From Tenebrio molitor (taxonomy: Eukaryota; Arthropoda; Insecta; Coleoptera; Tenebrionidae), in NCBI RefSeq assembly GCF_963966145.1, contig NC_091047.1, positions 6,696,001 to 6,760,000 of the forward strand: DNA of 64,000 bases. Reading direction: 5' to 3'. The translations under genes and the position numbers were made by a program. The notes under the pieces were generated by a model. It had not been told where the DNA came from. It was given only the letters and a program-made list of their open reading frames with translations, and made no database searches. Below, piece by piece: positions 10,901-21,328 of the stretch (positions are counted from its first letter, which is position 1; the number at the start of each line of letters is the position of its first letter).

Positions 10901-13900
10901 GCTACGAAACAGTCTTCACAAAGTGGTGGCGAAGCAACTCCAGTGTTGGAATCTTCAATCCAGGAAGTTCTACAAACGTTGAAAGAAGATTTGTTGGGAA
11001 CTACAACTTTGGCGAGTACTCCAACTGAACAGTTGCCGAAAGTTTCTTCGTCAAAGCCGGTGGAGAGTGTCACAACGACAAACTTGCAAACAAATCCAAC
11101 TTCAGGTAAAAAAAAAACTCTGTCCACTCATAAATTGCTTGACATAAATGTTACTAAAAATGTTCACTCTACGCTATAACAAATAGATCCGGCGCGAAAT
11201 TTAAAAAAAATGGAAAGAGCAGGTTTACACGTGATGTTTTATTATTATTCTGCATGTTTGCACTTAGGAAAGACGAAAGACGAAAGAAAACTTCAGTACA
11301 GTAGTAGTAATATATTAGGTTTTATTAATACAGGGTATTTCACGAGTAATAATGTGCCCGACGGAATAAAAAATGCAACCCACAATACATTTTCGAATTT
11401 CCGAAAAAGCTGGCTACTGAAATTAAAATATCCAGCTTTTTTCGGAAATGCCTAAACACAAGCAAGAGATTATTTAATATGTACTCCTATTTAATGCATG
11501 AACAAAAATTAGTACCTCTGTATCATTTTCGATGTTTGTAATTCGTAGATTCTTGAGGCACGCACTCACTTCACAAATTTAAAAAAATCAACAAAAAATG
11601 GCAACGGAACAGATCAAAACAGCAACACGATCAAGACTAATAACTTTTAAAACCAGAAAATCGCAAAACAAAGCTCTAAAGATGAAAAATCGCAAATCTA
11701 AATGCTTAAACCACTTTGACAGAACTGACAGTTTCAAATTTGAAATGTCATATGCATATAATTTATTTTTCGCGTGGGTTTCATAACAACCAATGAGAAT
11801 CAGTGGCGCGAATGCTTCAAGATATTACCAACACAATCTATGATAATTTCTTAATATTTTAATGTAATGGTTTGGGGATTTTGTTATCTAAGGATATTTA
11901 AAAAAATGCATCAGTGAACGTAGAGACAGTTTTTTACTATGGCTACAAAAAGTATTTCAAAACTGTATTGTGAATTGCAACGAAGACTTCTGGGAGGTTG
12001 TGGGTTACAATTTGGGGTTGTTAGTTTCAGACAACAAGACTTCAAGTCACCAAGGTTTTCCGTACTATCCGTACCGACCCCGACCGGGCATAGTTCTGGA
12101 CGATACCGAGTACAAACCTGGAGGAACGCACCGTCAGCCCATCATCACAAGACCTCCGCTCGGTCAACTTGGCGACATCTTCGACATCACTGTGTCCGCA
12201 ATACAAGGACCTGGAGGATCTTCGACTGGTCAAGGCAAGCCCTACGTCATCCCAGGTAATCTTTTTTCCCAAAAAGACAAAACGTGATCGTTTCCGTTAT
12301 AGTTGAATTAGAAAACGTGCACCATTTGGGCCAAAACGACGACGTTATCACGAGTCCAGTGGGGGATGAAGGTTTCGTTTCGATCGACGGAAAGCGCACC
12401 TATTTGAACTTGTTCGGGGACGGAACAGTCCCACCCACTTCCTCCGCTCCAGTGATCAAACCTAGCGCCCCCTCTAGCAATCAAGTAACAGGAACGGGGT
12501 ACGCTGTTGTGGACGAGAAGCCCAAGCCCAATCTGGGCTCTGTGAAACCGACACAACGGAGACCAATTTACGGACGTCCGAGGCCCAGTCACCCCCCGGT
12601 CCGCATAGACACCTGCATAGTAGGAGACGACTCTACCTGCGACGGCTCCCAGCACGAAGTCTGCAGGACTGAAGCCGGCGTGAGCGCTTGCCACTGCAGA
12701 CCGGGCCACGCGAGGCGCAAACATCGCGAGCCTTGCAGGAAGATAGTTTCGGTTCTGTTGTCCTTGCGAGTGGACCGCTTGTACGAAAGACGGGTAGTTT
12801 GGGCCAGCGAGCTGGCAGACAAGAGCAGCGACAGCTACCAGCAACTCGCCTACGAAGCGGAGAGAGCTGTGAGTATCGCATCCACACGAGTTCAATTCTT
12901 GAGGAAATTATTGCAGCTGGACTCTGCAATGTCGATGACACCTTTCAGCGACGAGTTCTTAGGGGCGAAAGTCAACAGCATCTACCGAGGCGAACGCTCG
13001 GCCGGCCAACCGGGTGTCTTCGTCAATCTGACGTTGCAGTTGGACGAAAACGCCGAAACTGCGAGGTCTTCGGTACGGGGGGACATCCAGAAGCACCTCT
13101 TGGGGGTGATTCAAAGACGCAGCAACAATGTGGGGAACAGCGCCTTGTGGGTGGACAGTCCTCCCGGTTCCATCTCTAATTTGCAAGACTTGGACGAGTG
13201 CTCGTCGCCAGAACTCCACGACTGTCACGCGCTGGCCAAGTGCATCAACATTTTTGGCGGTTTCAGATGCGAGTGTGGGGACGGTTACAGAGATCTTTGG
13301 GCCGACAGCAAACACAGAGCTGGGAGACAGTGCGAGCAGTGTTCGACACAGCATTGCAACAACAGAGGCGAATGCAAGTACCAAAACGGACAAGAAGTTT
13401 GCGTGTAAGTAGCATTTGTGTCTGGAGTCATTACTATCCGTCCATTTCCCAGTGTAAGTCCCTCTAGGGACAAATCTGTCAAATTTTGGCGCGTATTTTA
13501 AATTTGTACAAATGAACTGACAGGTGACAAGCAATGGCGGACAGTTGTGGAGATTTCAGAAGCTGATCCTGCGCATGTTATAAGTAAGAACCAATGGTAC
13601 TCAACAGCGTTTTCTACTTGCTCAGCAAGGTACGAATTTTGAACCAAGATAAAACTGTCCATCTTCTTACTTTACCATGACTTGTATCTAGCAGTGGAGG
13701 GATAGTAATGAGAACTCGATTTTACCAAGTTTCTGTGTTATGTCATTTTAAAAATTAGATGTTCCGGAAATTATTACGGCACTCAGTGCGAACTCGATGG
13801 TGAGGTCCTCGGAGTGGCGATAGGAGCCAGCGTGGCAGCCGTCATCATCATCGGCTTGACTCTGGTGTGCTTGGTCATGTGGAGGTGAGCCTAGATGAAC

Positions 13901-14604
13901 GAAATGTAAAGATTCACAATTTGGAATTTTAGTCGGCGATGGAGCCGCGAGCAGAAAGCCGCCGTGGGCAGCCCCGTCTTCGGATACATGGCGACCGCCA
14001 GCAACACAGTCAAGGCCCCCGTGATGGGCGCCCCACCCTACCAGCTCACCCTAGAGGACCGCCTCCGATGGGCCCAAATCGCCGACGTCATGGCCCAAGC
14101 CAACCACTACGCCGTAAGTCGCCTTACCGCATCCTCACCAAGCTAAATATTTGTTCGCAGCCCGAACCGGTGACCGGACCCACTCGTCCATCGAGCGCGA
14201 TGTTTGGTTATCCCAATTTGAGCGGAACCATGCAGCGCGGCTCCATGCACGGTACTTTACCGCCGGTGCCTCTGCCCAGACTCAATCTGCAAGCGCAGAT
14301 GGCCAGCAGAGCTGCGAGCGTCCACGGGATGAGGCCTCTGGACAACTCCAGCTCGAGCGAAGAGGAAGACAAAGCCGACTTGCTCGGGAGGAACTTCCAA
14401 GTGCCCAGGCCCAAGAGCAGGAGCAACGCTTCCATTGCGGTGAGCGGAAGAAAGCGTCTTTTCATGTTTGCAAATGTGTTTTTGCAGAACCAAAGCGGGA
14501 TCTATTACGACGTGGATTACGACCAACACGAGGCGTACAAGCAGTCCGCGGGGATTCCCTTGAGTACGTACAGCATGGGGCGGCCCCCCTATTACAGAAA
14601 TTAA
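7962..14604 (+). CDS. Type I transmembrane mucin-like protein with SEA and EGF-like domains (eight coding exons)
   Basis: The coding exons are 7962-8037, 9576-11105, 12031-12255, 12303-13404, 13759-13884, 13933-14113, 14161-14439 and 14488-14604. All phases agree and the total is 3636 nt, or 1211 aa. Residues 1-26 look like a signal peptide (hydrophobic LFLVLTFFIV). Residues 27 to about 710 are low-complexity: first Pro-rich (about 190-290), then Ser/Thr-rich (about 330-520), as expected for an O-glycosylated mucin stalk. A Cys-rich EGF-like module lies at about 715-755, a SEA domain at about 757-904, a DLDEC-type EGF module at about 907-954 and another EGF module at about 957-989. A membrane helix (LGVAIGASVAAVIIIGLTLV) spans about 995-1018. 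The roughly 190-aa tail carries an acidic SSSSEEEDKADLL patch and Tyr-rich stretches, with PPYYRN at the C-terminus. I see no clear GSVVV-type SEA cleavage site. It is likely an epithelial surface or matrix-interacting protein, but I cannot assign an orthologue symbol. Four of the introns are 47-48 bp, while introns 1 and 2 are long and intron 2 carries repeats. Confidence 0.92.
8038..9575 (+). other. Intron 1 of the membrane mucin gene
   Basis: A 1538-bp intron from GTAAGC at 8038 to the acceptor TTGATTTTGCAG ending at 9575. It separates the signal-peptide exon from the large mucin exon, a common arrangement that leaves room for intronic regulation. No transposon termini and no convincing coding exon were found. 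Short open frames on both strands (8148-8363, 8676-8996) have no recognisable content. Confidence 0.75.
11331..11450 (+). mobile_element. Half-copy MITE with internal hairpin, GCAACCC group (in intron 2)
   Basis: The element begins CAGGGTATTTCACGAGTAAT, runs through GTGCCCGACGGAAT and AAAATGCAACCCACAATAC, and then ends in a perfect-looking hairpin around AAAAGCTGG / CCAGCTTTT. The opposite terminal arm is missing. The element at 32751 has the same half-plus-hairpin structure, so this is a shared derived form rather than two random truncations. It lies within intron 2 of the membrane mucin gene. Confidence 0.8.
11769..11925 (+). repeat. Dispersed repeat E2, copy 1 (intron 2)
   Basis: About 155 bp, nearly identical to 17499-17684. 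Both carry TTCGCGTGG, CAATGAGAATCAGTGGC, CTTCAAGATATTACCAACAC and GGTTTGGGGATTTTGTTATC in the same order. Copy 2 has a short extra segment around a repeated CAGTGGC. No terminal inverted repeat is obvious, so this is probably the internal part or one arm of a transposon. Confidence 0.8.
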
Positions 14605-14790
14605 TCCAGTTGGATGTGTCTATGTAAATATTTAACATGACTAGTATTAAATATATGAGAGTTTAATTTTTGAATATTTATAATAATGTACTAAGTGATT
14701 TAAAAGACTATAAATGGTATTGTTTAGGTAGAATGAGTAAAATAATCGAGTTGTGTACTTTATTATCAGTTAAGCGAACAAAAGGCAATC
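14605..14790. other. 3' flanks of convergent transcripts
   Basis: AT-rich sequence after the membrane mucin stop codon. On the plus strand there is only a weak polyadenylation-like signal (ATTAAA near 14646). On the minus strand, AATAAA is formed by TTTATT at about 14759-14764, which would serve the candidate minus-strand exons at 14.8-15.0 kb. If both are real, the two genes converge here with little spacing. Confidence 0.35.
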
Positions 14791-14948
14791 AAGCTAGTGA
14801 GTAGAGCCAATATTTATCCCTGTCTGTAATTTTTGTAAATATCAAAATCGCCAGTTATCGTTACACGTAGTGGACAAGATGTTTTTTTATATTTTGTGTA
14901 ATTAATAAATAAAAATTCGAAGTAAGCAAACAGCGTGGTCAAATTTAC

Positions 14949-15017
14949 CTTGCGCATTCCTCGGCCGTTCAGGTGTTGCAGCAAGAAGCGATGAATATCC
15001 ATCAGGAAGTAATTGAG
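14949..15017 (-). CDS. Candidate coding exon of an unidentified minus-strand gene
   Basis: On the minus strand a 69-bp segment lies between an acceptor (TTCGTTTCTAAACAG) and a donor (AAG then GTAAATTT). Read in phase 0 it is open for 23 codons and contains MDIHRFLLQHLNGRGMRK. One other frame is also open, so the phase is not fixed. Downstream on the same strand, after an acceptor AAAATTACAG near 14824, a very short open stretch ends in a stop, and AATAAA follows at about 14764. This looks like the last exons of a gene. A 28-nt exon flanked by GTGCAG and GTAAATTA may exist upstream near 15185-15215. The 5' part could lie just upstream, or beyond the CUB gene, which would then be nested. The peptide is not recognised. 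Confidence 0.3.
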
Positions 15018-15348
15018 CTGTTTAGAAACGAATTAATTTCCATGATAAGCGGTGCCGTTGCGCAACATGTTTCGGGAAGTCCCCGAAACATGGTTCGAAA
15101 AGTTTGAGGTTTGTGTTTTGGTTTAGCAAATATGGCCCAAAGTTAAATTGGCCGTCCGCGTGAATAAATAAAAATTTAATTTACCGATCGTGCGGAGACG
15201 TGGGCGCACGTACTGCACCAAACTTTTGTATTTGTTCAGGTTTTACATGAATTTTAATAGAGAATTTCATGCGCGCTGAAAAAATATTTGTCCACCCATT
15301 AAAGCGACCGTTACACAAACTTCCCATAATCAGAGAGCGTGATGAGAC

Positions 15349-15360
15349 GCATATAAAGGG
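15349..15360 (+). promoter_or_regulatory. TATA box of the CUB-domain gene
   Basis: CATATAAAGGGC lies about 45 bp before the start codon at 15398. Initiation 25-30 bp downstream would give a leader of roughly 20 nt, short but usual for TATA-driven insect genes encoding secreted proteins. A CATTAC initiator-like string lies at about the right distance. Confidence 0.65.
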
Positions 15361-15397
15361 CTCTCAAAACGACGCTCTTCATTACAACCAACCGACA

Positions 15398-16898
15398 ATG
15401 TCCAGATTGGTGGTGGTGCTCGTCGTCCTCGCCGCGAAGACTGCCAGCTGCGCCTTCTTCGACTTGACGGACGTCGACGATCCTCTGTCGCTGCTTTGGC
15501 ACACCAAGGGTGAGTCTGGCCAACGCTTTGCATCTCACGGAGAAACTCCTCTTTAGGTACCACCGACGCCACTAAAAGCACCGAGTGCACTGTGACTTCG
15601 ACGGACGGGACGTCCATAACGGGACTTTGCAAACACAAAACGCTTTGTTTGTTGTCAGGAGGGCAAATAAATCGCTCCAGCTCTTGTGGAATTTTATCAA
15701 CCTGTTGCACACGTAATTGTTGTATCGAATGAATGCAAAAATCGCTGACGGTTTGCTTCCAGAACCGACTGAGTCCTCGCAAAGAACCAGGGCCAAAGTG
15801 TCGTACTTTACCAGCGGACAAGACTTCCAGCCTGACCGGCAGTTCACGGTTGAGGCCCTCAACGACAACATTTGCCAAATGCGGTAACTCAACATTTCGT
15901 TTTTTTGACAAAATGCTACAACTCGACTTGCAGACTCGATTTTGAACAGTTTGAATTGTCACCAGCAGTGGAACGTTCCGGACCCACTAATACACTTTAC
16001 ACAACCGTGTGCTCGGTAGACTACATGATTGTCACCCCCGACAACTACAACGTATCTCGTCCATTCTGCGGAAACAACAACGGACAGCATGGTACGCCAC
16101 ACCGGACTCCATTCAAACCATTTACAACTTTCTTCTAGTTTACGTCCACCTTCATTCTCAAAGAACAGTTACACTGCACGTGCGTTTATACAACAGAGCC
16201 ATCTCACAGGACAACGTAGTGGCTCGTCCGCAGTGGAGGATCAAAATAACCCAACTGGAATGTCCAGGTCCTTTGAATTTTTTCACCAGACACAAAAACT
16301 TCAACGCTGAGAATGACTTTAACTTGTTGGGTACGTTCCACGACTGTGTTTTCGAATGATTTGACGCCGTTTTGCAGCACCGGAAGGGGCGCTTCAGTAT
16401 TTTACTGCGCCCAGTGGTCGAATCAGGTCTTTTGGTTACGCTAGTAGTAGCTACATCAGCGGACTTGGATATGGAATCGCTTTCAAACGAACCCCGTATG
16501 TGAACTGCATCAGGTAAGGTGGTTACAAGGGTTTACAATCTCATTTTAGAATGATTTTACAGATTTGCAGTAAGTTACATGCGGCTGAGAAACACTCCAG
16601 CCACTAATACCGATCCCCTGACATGCCAAGACTATTTATTTATTCCAGAGTTGCAAACAGATATGGAGGCAGTAGATGGTTCAAGATTGTGTTCCGCAGT
16701 AAGTTCTCCAGGTGCCAAAATTTTCTACTGTAAGTTGTCTGCTTAGGGCCGAGAGAACATTTAGTGTTTATTCGACTTTCAGTGCGTGCACCGGGACCGT
16801 TTTACATCCACTTCGTATCAGAACTTTGGCATTCTGCCGACACTACAAACGTGGTGCATGGTTTTGACATTCAATACGACATAACTACTTGCACTTAG
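15398..16898 (+). CDS. Secreted clip-like and tandem CUB-domain protein (eight coding exons)
   Basis: The coding exons are 15398-15509, 15557-15712, 15763-15883, 15934-16091, 16139-16330, 16378-16513, 16563-16729 and 16783-16898, with seven introns of 47-53 bp. Phases agree throughout, and 1158 nt encode 385 aa. Residues 1-19 form a signal peptide (VVVLVVLAAKTASCA). A six-cysteine module follows (C48, C62, C68, C81, C87, C88), resembling a clip-like fold and ending in a CC pair. Two CUB-like units come next. The first is at about 125-235. The second is at about 247-385 and opens with the typical LQYFTAPSGRIRSFGY and ends GFDIQYDITTCT. No protease domain, membrane span or GPI signal is present. 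Many insects encode such orphan CUB secreted proteins, and their function is largely unknown. It is probably extracellular, possibly in ligand binding or the cuticle/gut. I give no gene symbol. Confidence 0.93.
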
Positions 16899-17004
16899 TC
16901 TTACAAGAGAAACTCTTTTAAGTAGCGTTTTCTGGTTTACATGTACTGCGTTTTATTTCGCAAATTACTGATTTAATTGATTTATTTGGACGTTAGTTTT
17001 GGTC

Positions 17005-17010
17005 AATAAA
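17005..17010 (+). terminator. Polyadenylation signal of the CUB-domain gene
   Basis: A canonical AATAAA stands 107 bp after the stop codon at 16896-16898, followed by AT-rich sequence. This predicts a short 3' UTR of about 130 nt. The hAT element at 17059 begins just beyond it. Confidence 0.75.
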
Positions 17011-17475
17011 ATTGGAAAGTTTCTGTACTTATAATAATTCTTTCCTGTATAGTGCAACTAGGGATTGCAATCCAGCAGCGTTTTCAATCTAGCTGGATTT
17101 TTGCTGGACCAACATCATTCCAGCTGGATCCAGCAGTATATTGATTTTTTCAAGAAATGGAACGAATACTCAAGAAACTTTAATTATATAGACTGGTCAC
17201 TACAAATCAGTAAAACTTCTTACACATTTAGGCAGTAATGTTGGCTTGGTTTAACACTTAGATAATAATTAATGTATTGGTATTTTACAGCACGGAAACT
17301 AGGTTTCAAACACTCAGCTTCGCCTTGTGCGAGTGCAGTAAAATACCTACCATACGCCATTTGTATTAGACTTTTTCGGCTGACCAAATGTTTTATTTTG
17401 CACTTTTGCAGATTTTATGAAATAACAAATGTCAAACTTTTTGACATACAGAGCTGAATATTTTGAAAGTGTGTA

Positions 17476-17500
17476 AAAAAAATGCAACCCACAATACATT
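17476..17500 (+). repeat. Short remnant of the GCAACCC-group MITE
   Basis: AAATGCAACCCACAATACAT stands alone, without terminal arms, directly in front of dispersed repeat E2 and within the hAT element. It is probably the end fragment of a degraded palindromic MITE. Confidence 0.6.
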
Positions 17501-17684
17501 TTCGCGTGGTTTCATAATAACCAATGAGAATCAGTGGCACAGAACACCTATCAGTGGCGCGAATGCTTCAAGATATTACCAACACAATCTAAATATGATA
17601 CTTTCTTAATATTTTAATGTCATGGTTTGGGGATTTTGTTATCTAAGGATATTTAAAAAAATGCATTCTATCAGTGGACGTAGT
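17499..17684 (+). repeat. Dispersed repeat E2, copy 2 (inside the hAT element)
   Basis: It matches 11769-11925 almost base for base, with one short internal duplication around CAGTGGC. Its right edge abuts the terminal repeat of the Tigger-like remnant at 17684, so E2 may be a neighbouring part of that same element in one of the two copies. Confidence 0.8.
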
Positions 17685-18097
17685 CTATTATCCGTTTATG
17701 AAACTCCCGCACTGTCAGTGTCAAACTTTACTTTTTTTTGGAGTGTACCTATGGTGACATACATTTTCAGTTGCGTGTATACAAAATCTAGTTATAAAAA
17801 CGTCAACAAGAAAAGTTTGGTTATGTTAATGGAGTTAATTCTCTTCTTTGGAAACAATACCGTGCTTCTCTCTAGCCGTTAACAGTATTCTTTTACGTTT
17901 CATATCTTCTTCTTGTTCAGCCATTTCGTGCAAGTAAAACTTTGAACGAAAGGAAGCGAATTTATTAAACGTAACTTCAAATGTGAAATTTCAAATTTTT
18001 GCGCCAACGCTAAGTAAAAATTTACTATAGTGTCAGAACGGCAGGGCGGCAACTTGCAAACACTTTGACAGTGCGGGAGTTTAGTAAATGGATAGCA
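17684..18097 (-). mobile_element. Pogo/Tigger-like element remnant, copy 1
   Basis: The inverted ends read CTATTATCCGTTTATGAAAC with CTCCCGCACTGTC on the left, and the complement GACAGTGCGGGAGTTTAGTA on the right. On the minus strand the interior encodes a short frame, MAEQEEDMKRKRILLTAREK, followed by a stop. This resembles the basic start of a CENP-B/pogo-type helix-turn-helix transposase. The frame is broken after about 30 codons. The classification rests on this fragment and the TTATCCG motif in the ends, so it is tentative. Confidence 0.6.
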
Positions 18098-18528
18098 ATT
18101 AATTCTGCAAAGGAAATTGCAAACATATTAGATGTAAGTAGATCCAGTTTTTCCAAAAATTCGAAAAAAGAAAAAGAAAACAATGTTTGATTATGAGGCG
18201 AATGAGGAACAAATAAATAACCCAAGATAATTAAAAAAAAAAGTTTGCACAAAGGCGGTTCATAAGCAGCCAATATTTTCTTGCACGTAATTTCTATGAA
18301 GGCTTTGTCGGTGCAAACTTTTACACGATAGACACGTTCAAGCATGCTGATCACACTGTTCCATCATAGTGCGGTAGTCAAGAATCACACTTATATCTTT
18401 GCTCTTCGCTTCCTTTGCCTATTTTTGCAAAAACATGTCATCTTTGGTAGGTGATATTTGAAAATTAATTACTTGCGGATCCGCATTGCTGGATGAGGGA
18501 TTCAGCAATTGCAATCCCTAAGTGCAAC

Positions 18529-21328
18529 ACGGTTGGTGCTGGTGTTGAGAAACGCACCAATTAGATAGAGGGAGTCTCGTCGGAAGGAAATGTTTGATTA
18601 AGAGGTCACAGCCGTTCGAGTAGAGATTCTTCTTTGGAAAATCTTAGCTTGGGTCCCAGCCCATATCCGAGAATTATTAAAAAATAAAACGACACGAAGT
18701 GCATTTATTGGAGGCGCCATCTCCGAGCTAATATCGTAGAATAAGCAATCTAAAGGACCCCGGTCACATTTGTTCTTCTTATTATGCTTACATAGCCATC
18801 CAATACCTAGGAATACATTTCGGTGGATCGATAGGTTTACACGCAAGGCCGGGACGATGCCGAACACGTGTTATGTTTGTATATTAGAGTCGGAACGACT
18901 TATTTTTATGGTCGCAATTTTATTATTTCGTAGAGTCGTAGCCGGCGCAAACACTCCGTGGTCCCGGAATCATTATTAGTTTTCGTCCCTTTCTGTTAGT
19001 GCAACACTCTTCTAAATCATTTACGGATCGATCACTTTCGCCAACAAAAATATGTATTAGAGGAGGACATTGTCTGGATGTCGCGCGAGGGTGCGCTGAC
19101 AGGCCAGGATATTAAAAAAAGACGAAACGACAGACACAATCGAGATCTGATGCCGATAAATTAGACCCCCAGTTGAAGGAAGGCTCCATTACAGGTCCGA
19201 CGTGTGGGGACGAGCTCGCGTCAATATTTTTACAGAAATCTGCGCCAACAAAAGAACTGCGACGGCCAACTTGAACTCTCTTCGGGAAGGTGTCCAGGTC
19301 CAGGATCTTGATTCGTTTTTGTGCGTCAACATTTTCTGGTTTCACGCTCGACGCTCCTGGTCTCTTGTACGACCAAGATTAAAGAAAATCTCGCTCAGGT
19401 GTGGAGCTAAGGGGGTGAACGTTCGTTTGCAAAATTCAATTCACGTTTTCAGTCTTTTATTGGAACAACAATTAACACAATACATACAGAAGTGAGAGAC
19501 AATGGGGCGGGGATCTAGATCTCCGAATCTATTTGGAGTTTTTGCGAGAAGTCCGCCAGGACAGGGATAGCGATCGCAAATTGGGGCCCTTTGGTGGTAA
19601 GTCCCACGTATCCATTTTCTAATTAGCGGAACAATGGTAGATTACACCGCTAAACAAAACGATAACTGCGGACCGCTCACAATATGCCCGATATTGTAAT
19701 TATCAGCGATAGGGAGAGGCGAGGGGCTGAAAGGGGGCACTTTCTAACTATATATCCCAAGACAATGGGCTCCGTGATTAAGGAAATAATATATCGCTCT
19801 CGCTCCCTCGCTCGCTTCTCTTTGTGACAGACAGGAGGAGCGTAACCTTGATGGTCTCTTTTATCATCTTCGACGGATGATGGTGCTGCTGTGCTGTCGT
19901 GATGTATCTCATCCGTCTGTCTATTTCTATCGTCTAACCCGCAATACACTCCTCAACTCAACTGTGTAATTCAATAATTGAAAGATAATAAACAGCCCGA
20001 GGCGTCAGTTTCAAGAAGTGAACCATACGGAGGGTGAACAGTTCGATTGAGTTTGCTTGACGGCCGGGTTAATCTGGGAGTGCAGATCTTGTGCAAGCGG
20101 CCCTGGAACAAACAAAATATTATCAGTACATGCAATATCCATTTGGGCGTTTAGCCGCCGAAGAGGGGTGCTGTGACCCTTTGGAATGTCGTCATCAAAC
20201 GAGCGTTTCCTTTACGCGAAACGGTCGATTTAAAATGTATGTTGCGCGCCTCTCGTTACCTTAGTGTCAAAAGCACGACTTTCGTTCAGGTTTAATTTGT
20301 CGGGAAAGTCGAGGTAATCATCGTTCTGTTCAGATCCGAGCTTGATAAATATTGTAAAGCTCCGGTAAAAATTGTGGACGTCTGAGATTCACTCGACGAC
20401 GAACGTGAGCTCGTCTGATCTAAACAAAATGATTGCAAAGCTCGTTAAGTTGTCGTCGAACGGTCCAACTGGAACGTTAAGTAGCGTTGCAAGCAATCCA
20501 GACTATTTGCTAGATCTGGAATGTAAAAGTCGCTTTGGATGCGGTGTATCCGCGAGAACATTCCTATCGATTTTGCGGGAAGAGGAGAAACGTTGGTATT
20601 TCGGAGACACCTAATCCAATTTGCCAAAAATTGAATAAGGGAGACCGATACTCGCCACAAACATTTTGTGTTGTTGTTAAGAGCGAATTTAAAGCTAGAA
20701 GAGACAGCCTTTGGTGGAGTTACATAGATTACTTTTGTGCGAAGCCACGGTAAAAGACGAATGTAGCGATTTGTTCATCTTTTATTCATCCAGTTCTCTT
20801 TCAGGCAGGTGCAGATCAGACGTTTGATTAAATCTTGTGTTTGTTCCGATGAACGCCGGAAAATCTTGTAATGGTGATTGCTCCAGTTTACAATTCGTCT
20901 TGTTGGTAAACGCGGAATTCTCGTGTCTACGCTCCCTCACAACTTTTAAAAAATTGCCCGCCTGTTCGCCTAACTGCATTATAAAATCAACTCGACAAAC
21001 GCAACTTTCTTGTGAAAAGTTTAATCGGAATTCTTGGATACCGACCTGCGTATGATAGCTCTACTTTTCATTTCTGCCGACAGTCGCGAACTCTACTCGA
21101 CTTGTCTACACGCCAATTGAAAAGAAAAATTCATCTGTTATAAGTTTATTTCCACTTCTTGGCCGTGGTGAACGATATACACCTCTCTTGGGAAAGACAA
21201 CGATGCTGCTCAACTACAGCGTTCAAAGATACTTATTTAATTTTGCTTTGAAAGTAAACTTTCAGTGCATTGTACAATTTATTATAGAGTTTCAGTAGGT
21301 GAAAATATATTCTCAAAGCTGGAAGTAT
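18529..21328. other. GC-balanced non-coding region
   Basis: About 2.8 kb without a supported gene. Its base composition is more even than in the flanking repeats, and no transposon ends were recognised. Open frames at 19202-19495, 20372-20614 and 20535-20753 lack domains and splice support. It could hold regulatory DNA. Confidence 0.35.

Larger units (their letters stand above)
17051..18528. mobile_element. hAT-type DNA transposon with perfect 8-bp target duplication
   Basis: The element spans 17059-18520 (1462 bp). Its ends are TAGGGATTGCAATCCAGCAG on the left and the inverted GCAATTGCAATCCCTA on the right. Both are flanked by the identical 8-bp duplication AGTGCAAC (17051-17058 and 18521-18528). 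The 8-bp duplication and the TAGGG-type ends fit the hAT superfamily. Subterminal GCTGGAT motifs repeat near both ends and could be transposase-binding sites. No hAT transposase frame is visible, so the element is non-autonomous or decayed. It was later hit by other elements (17476-18097). Confidence 0.9.

Noticed and set aside
10582..11127. 181-aa antisense open frame over the Ser/Thr-rich stalk
   Set aside because: A shadow of the sense repeats, with no domain and no splice sites.
20372..20753. Two overlapping frames of 80 and 72 aa
   Set aside because: No recognisable domain, a non-ATG start for the first, and mutual overlap in different frames.
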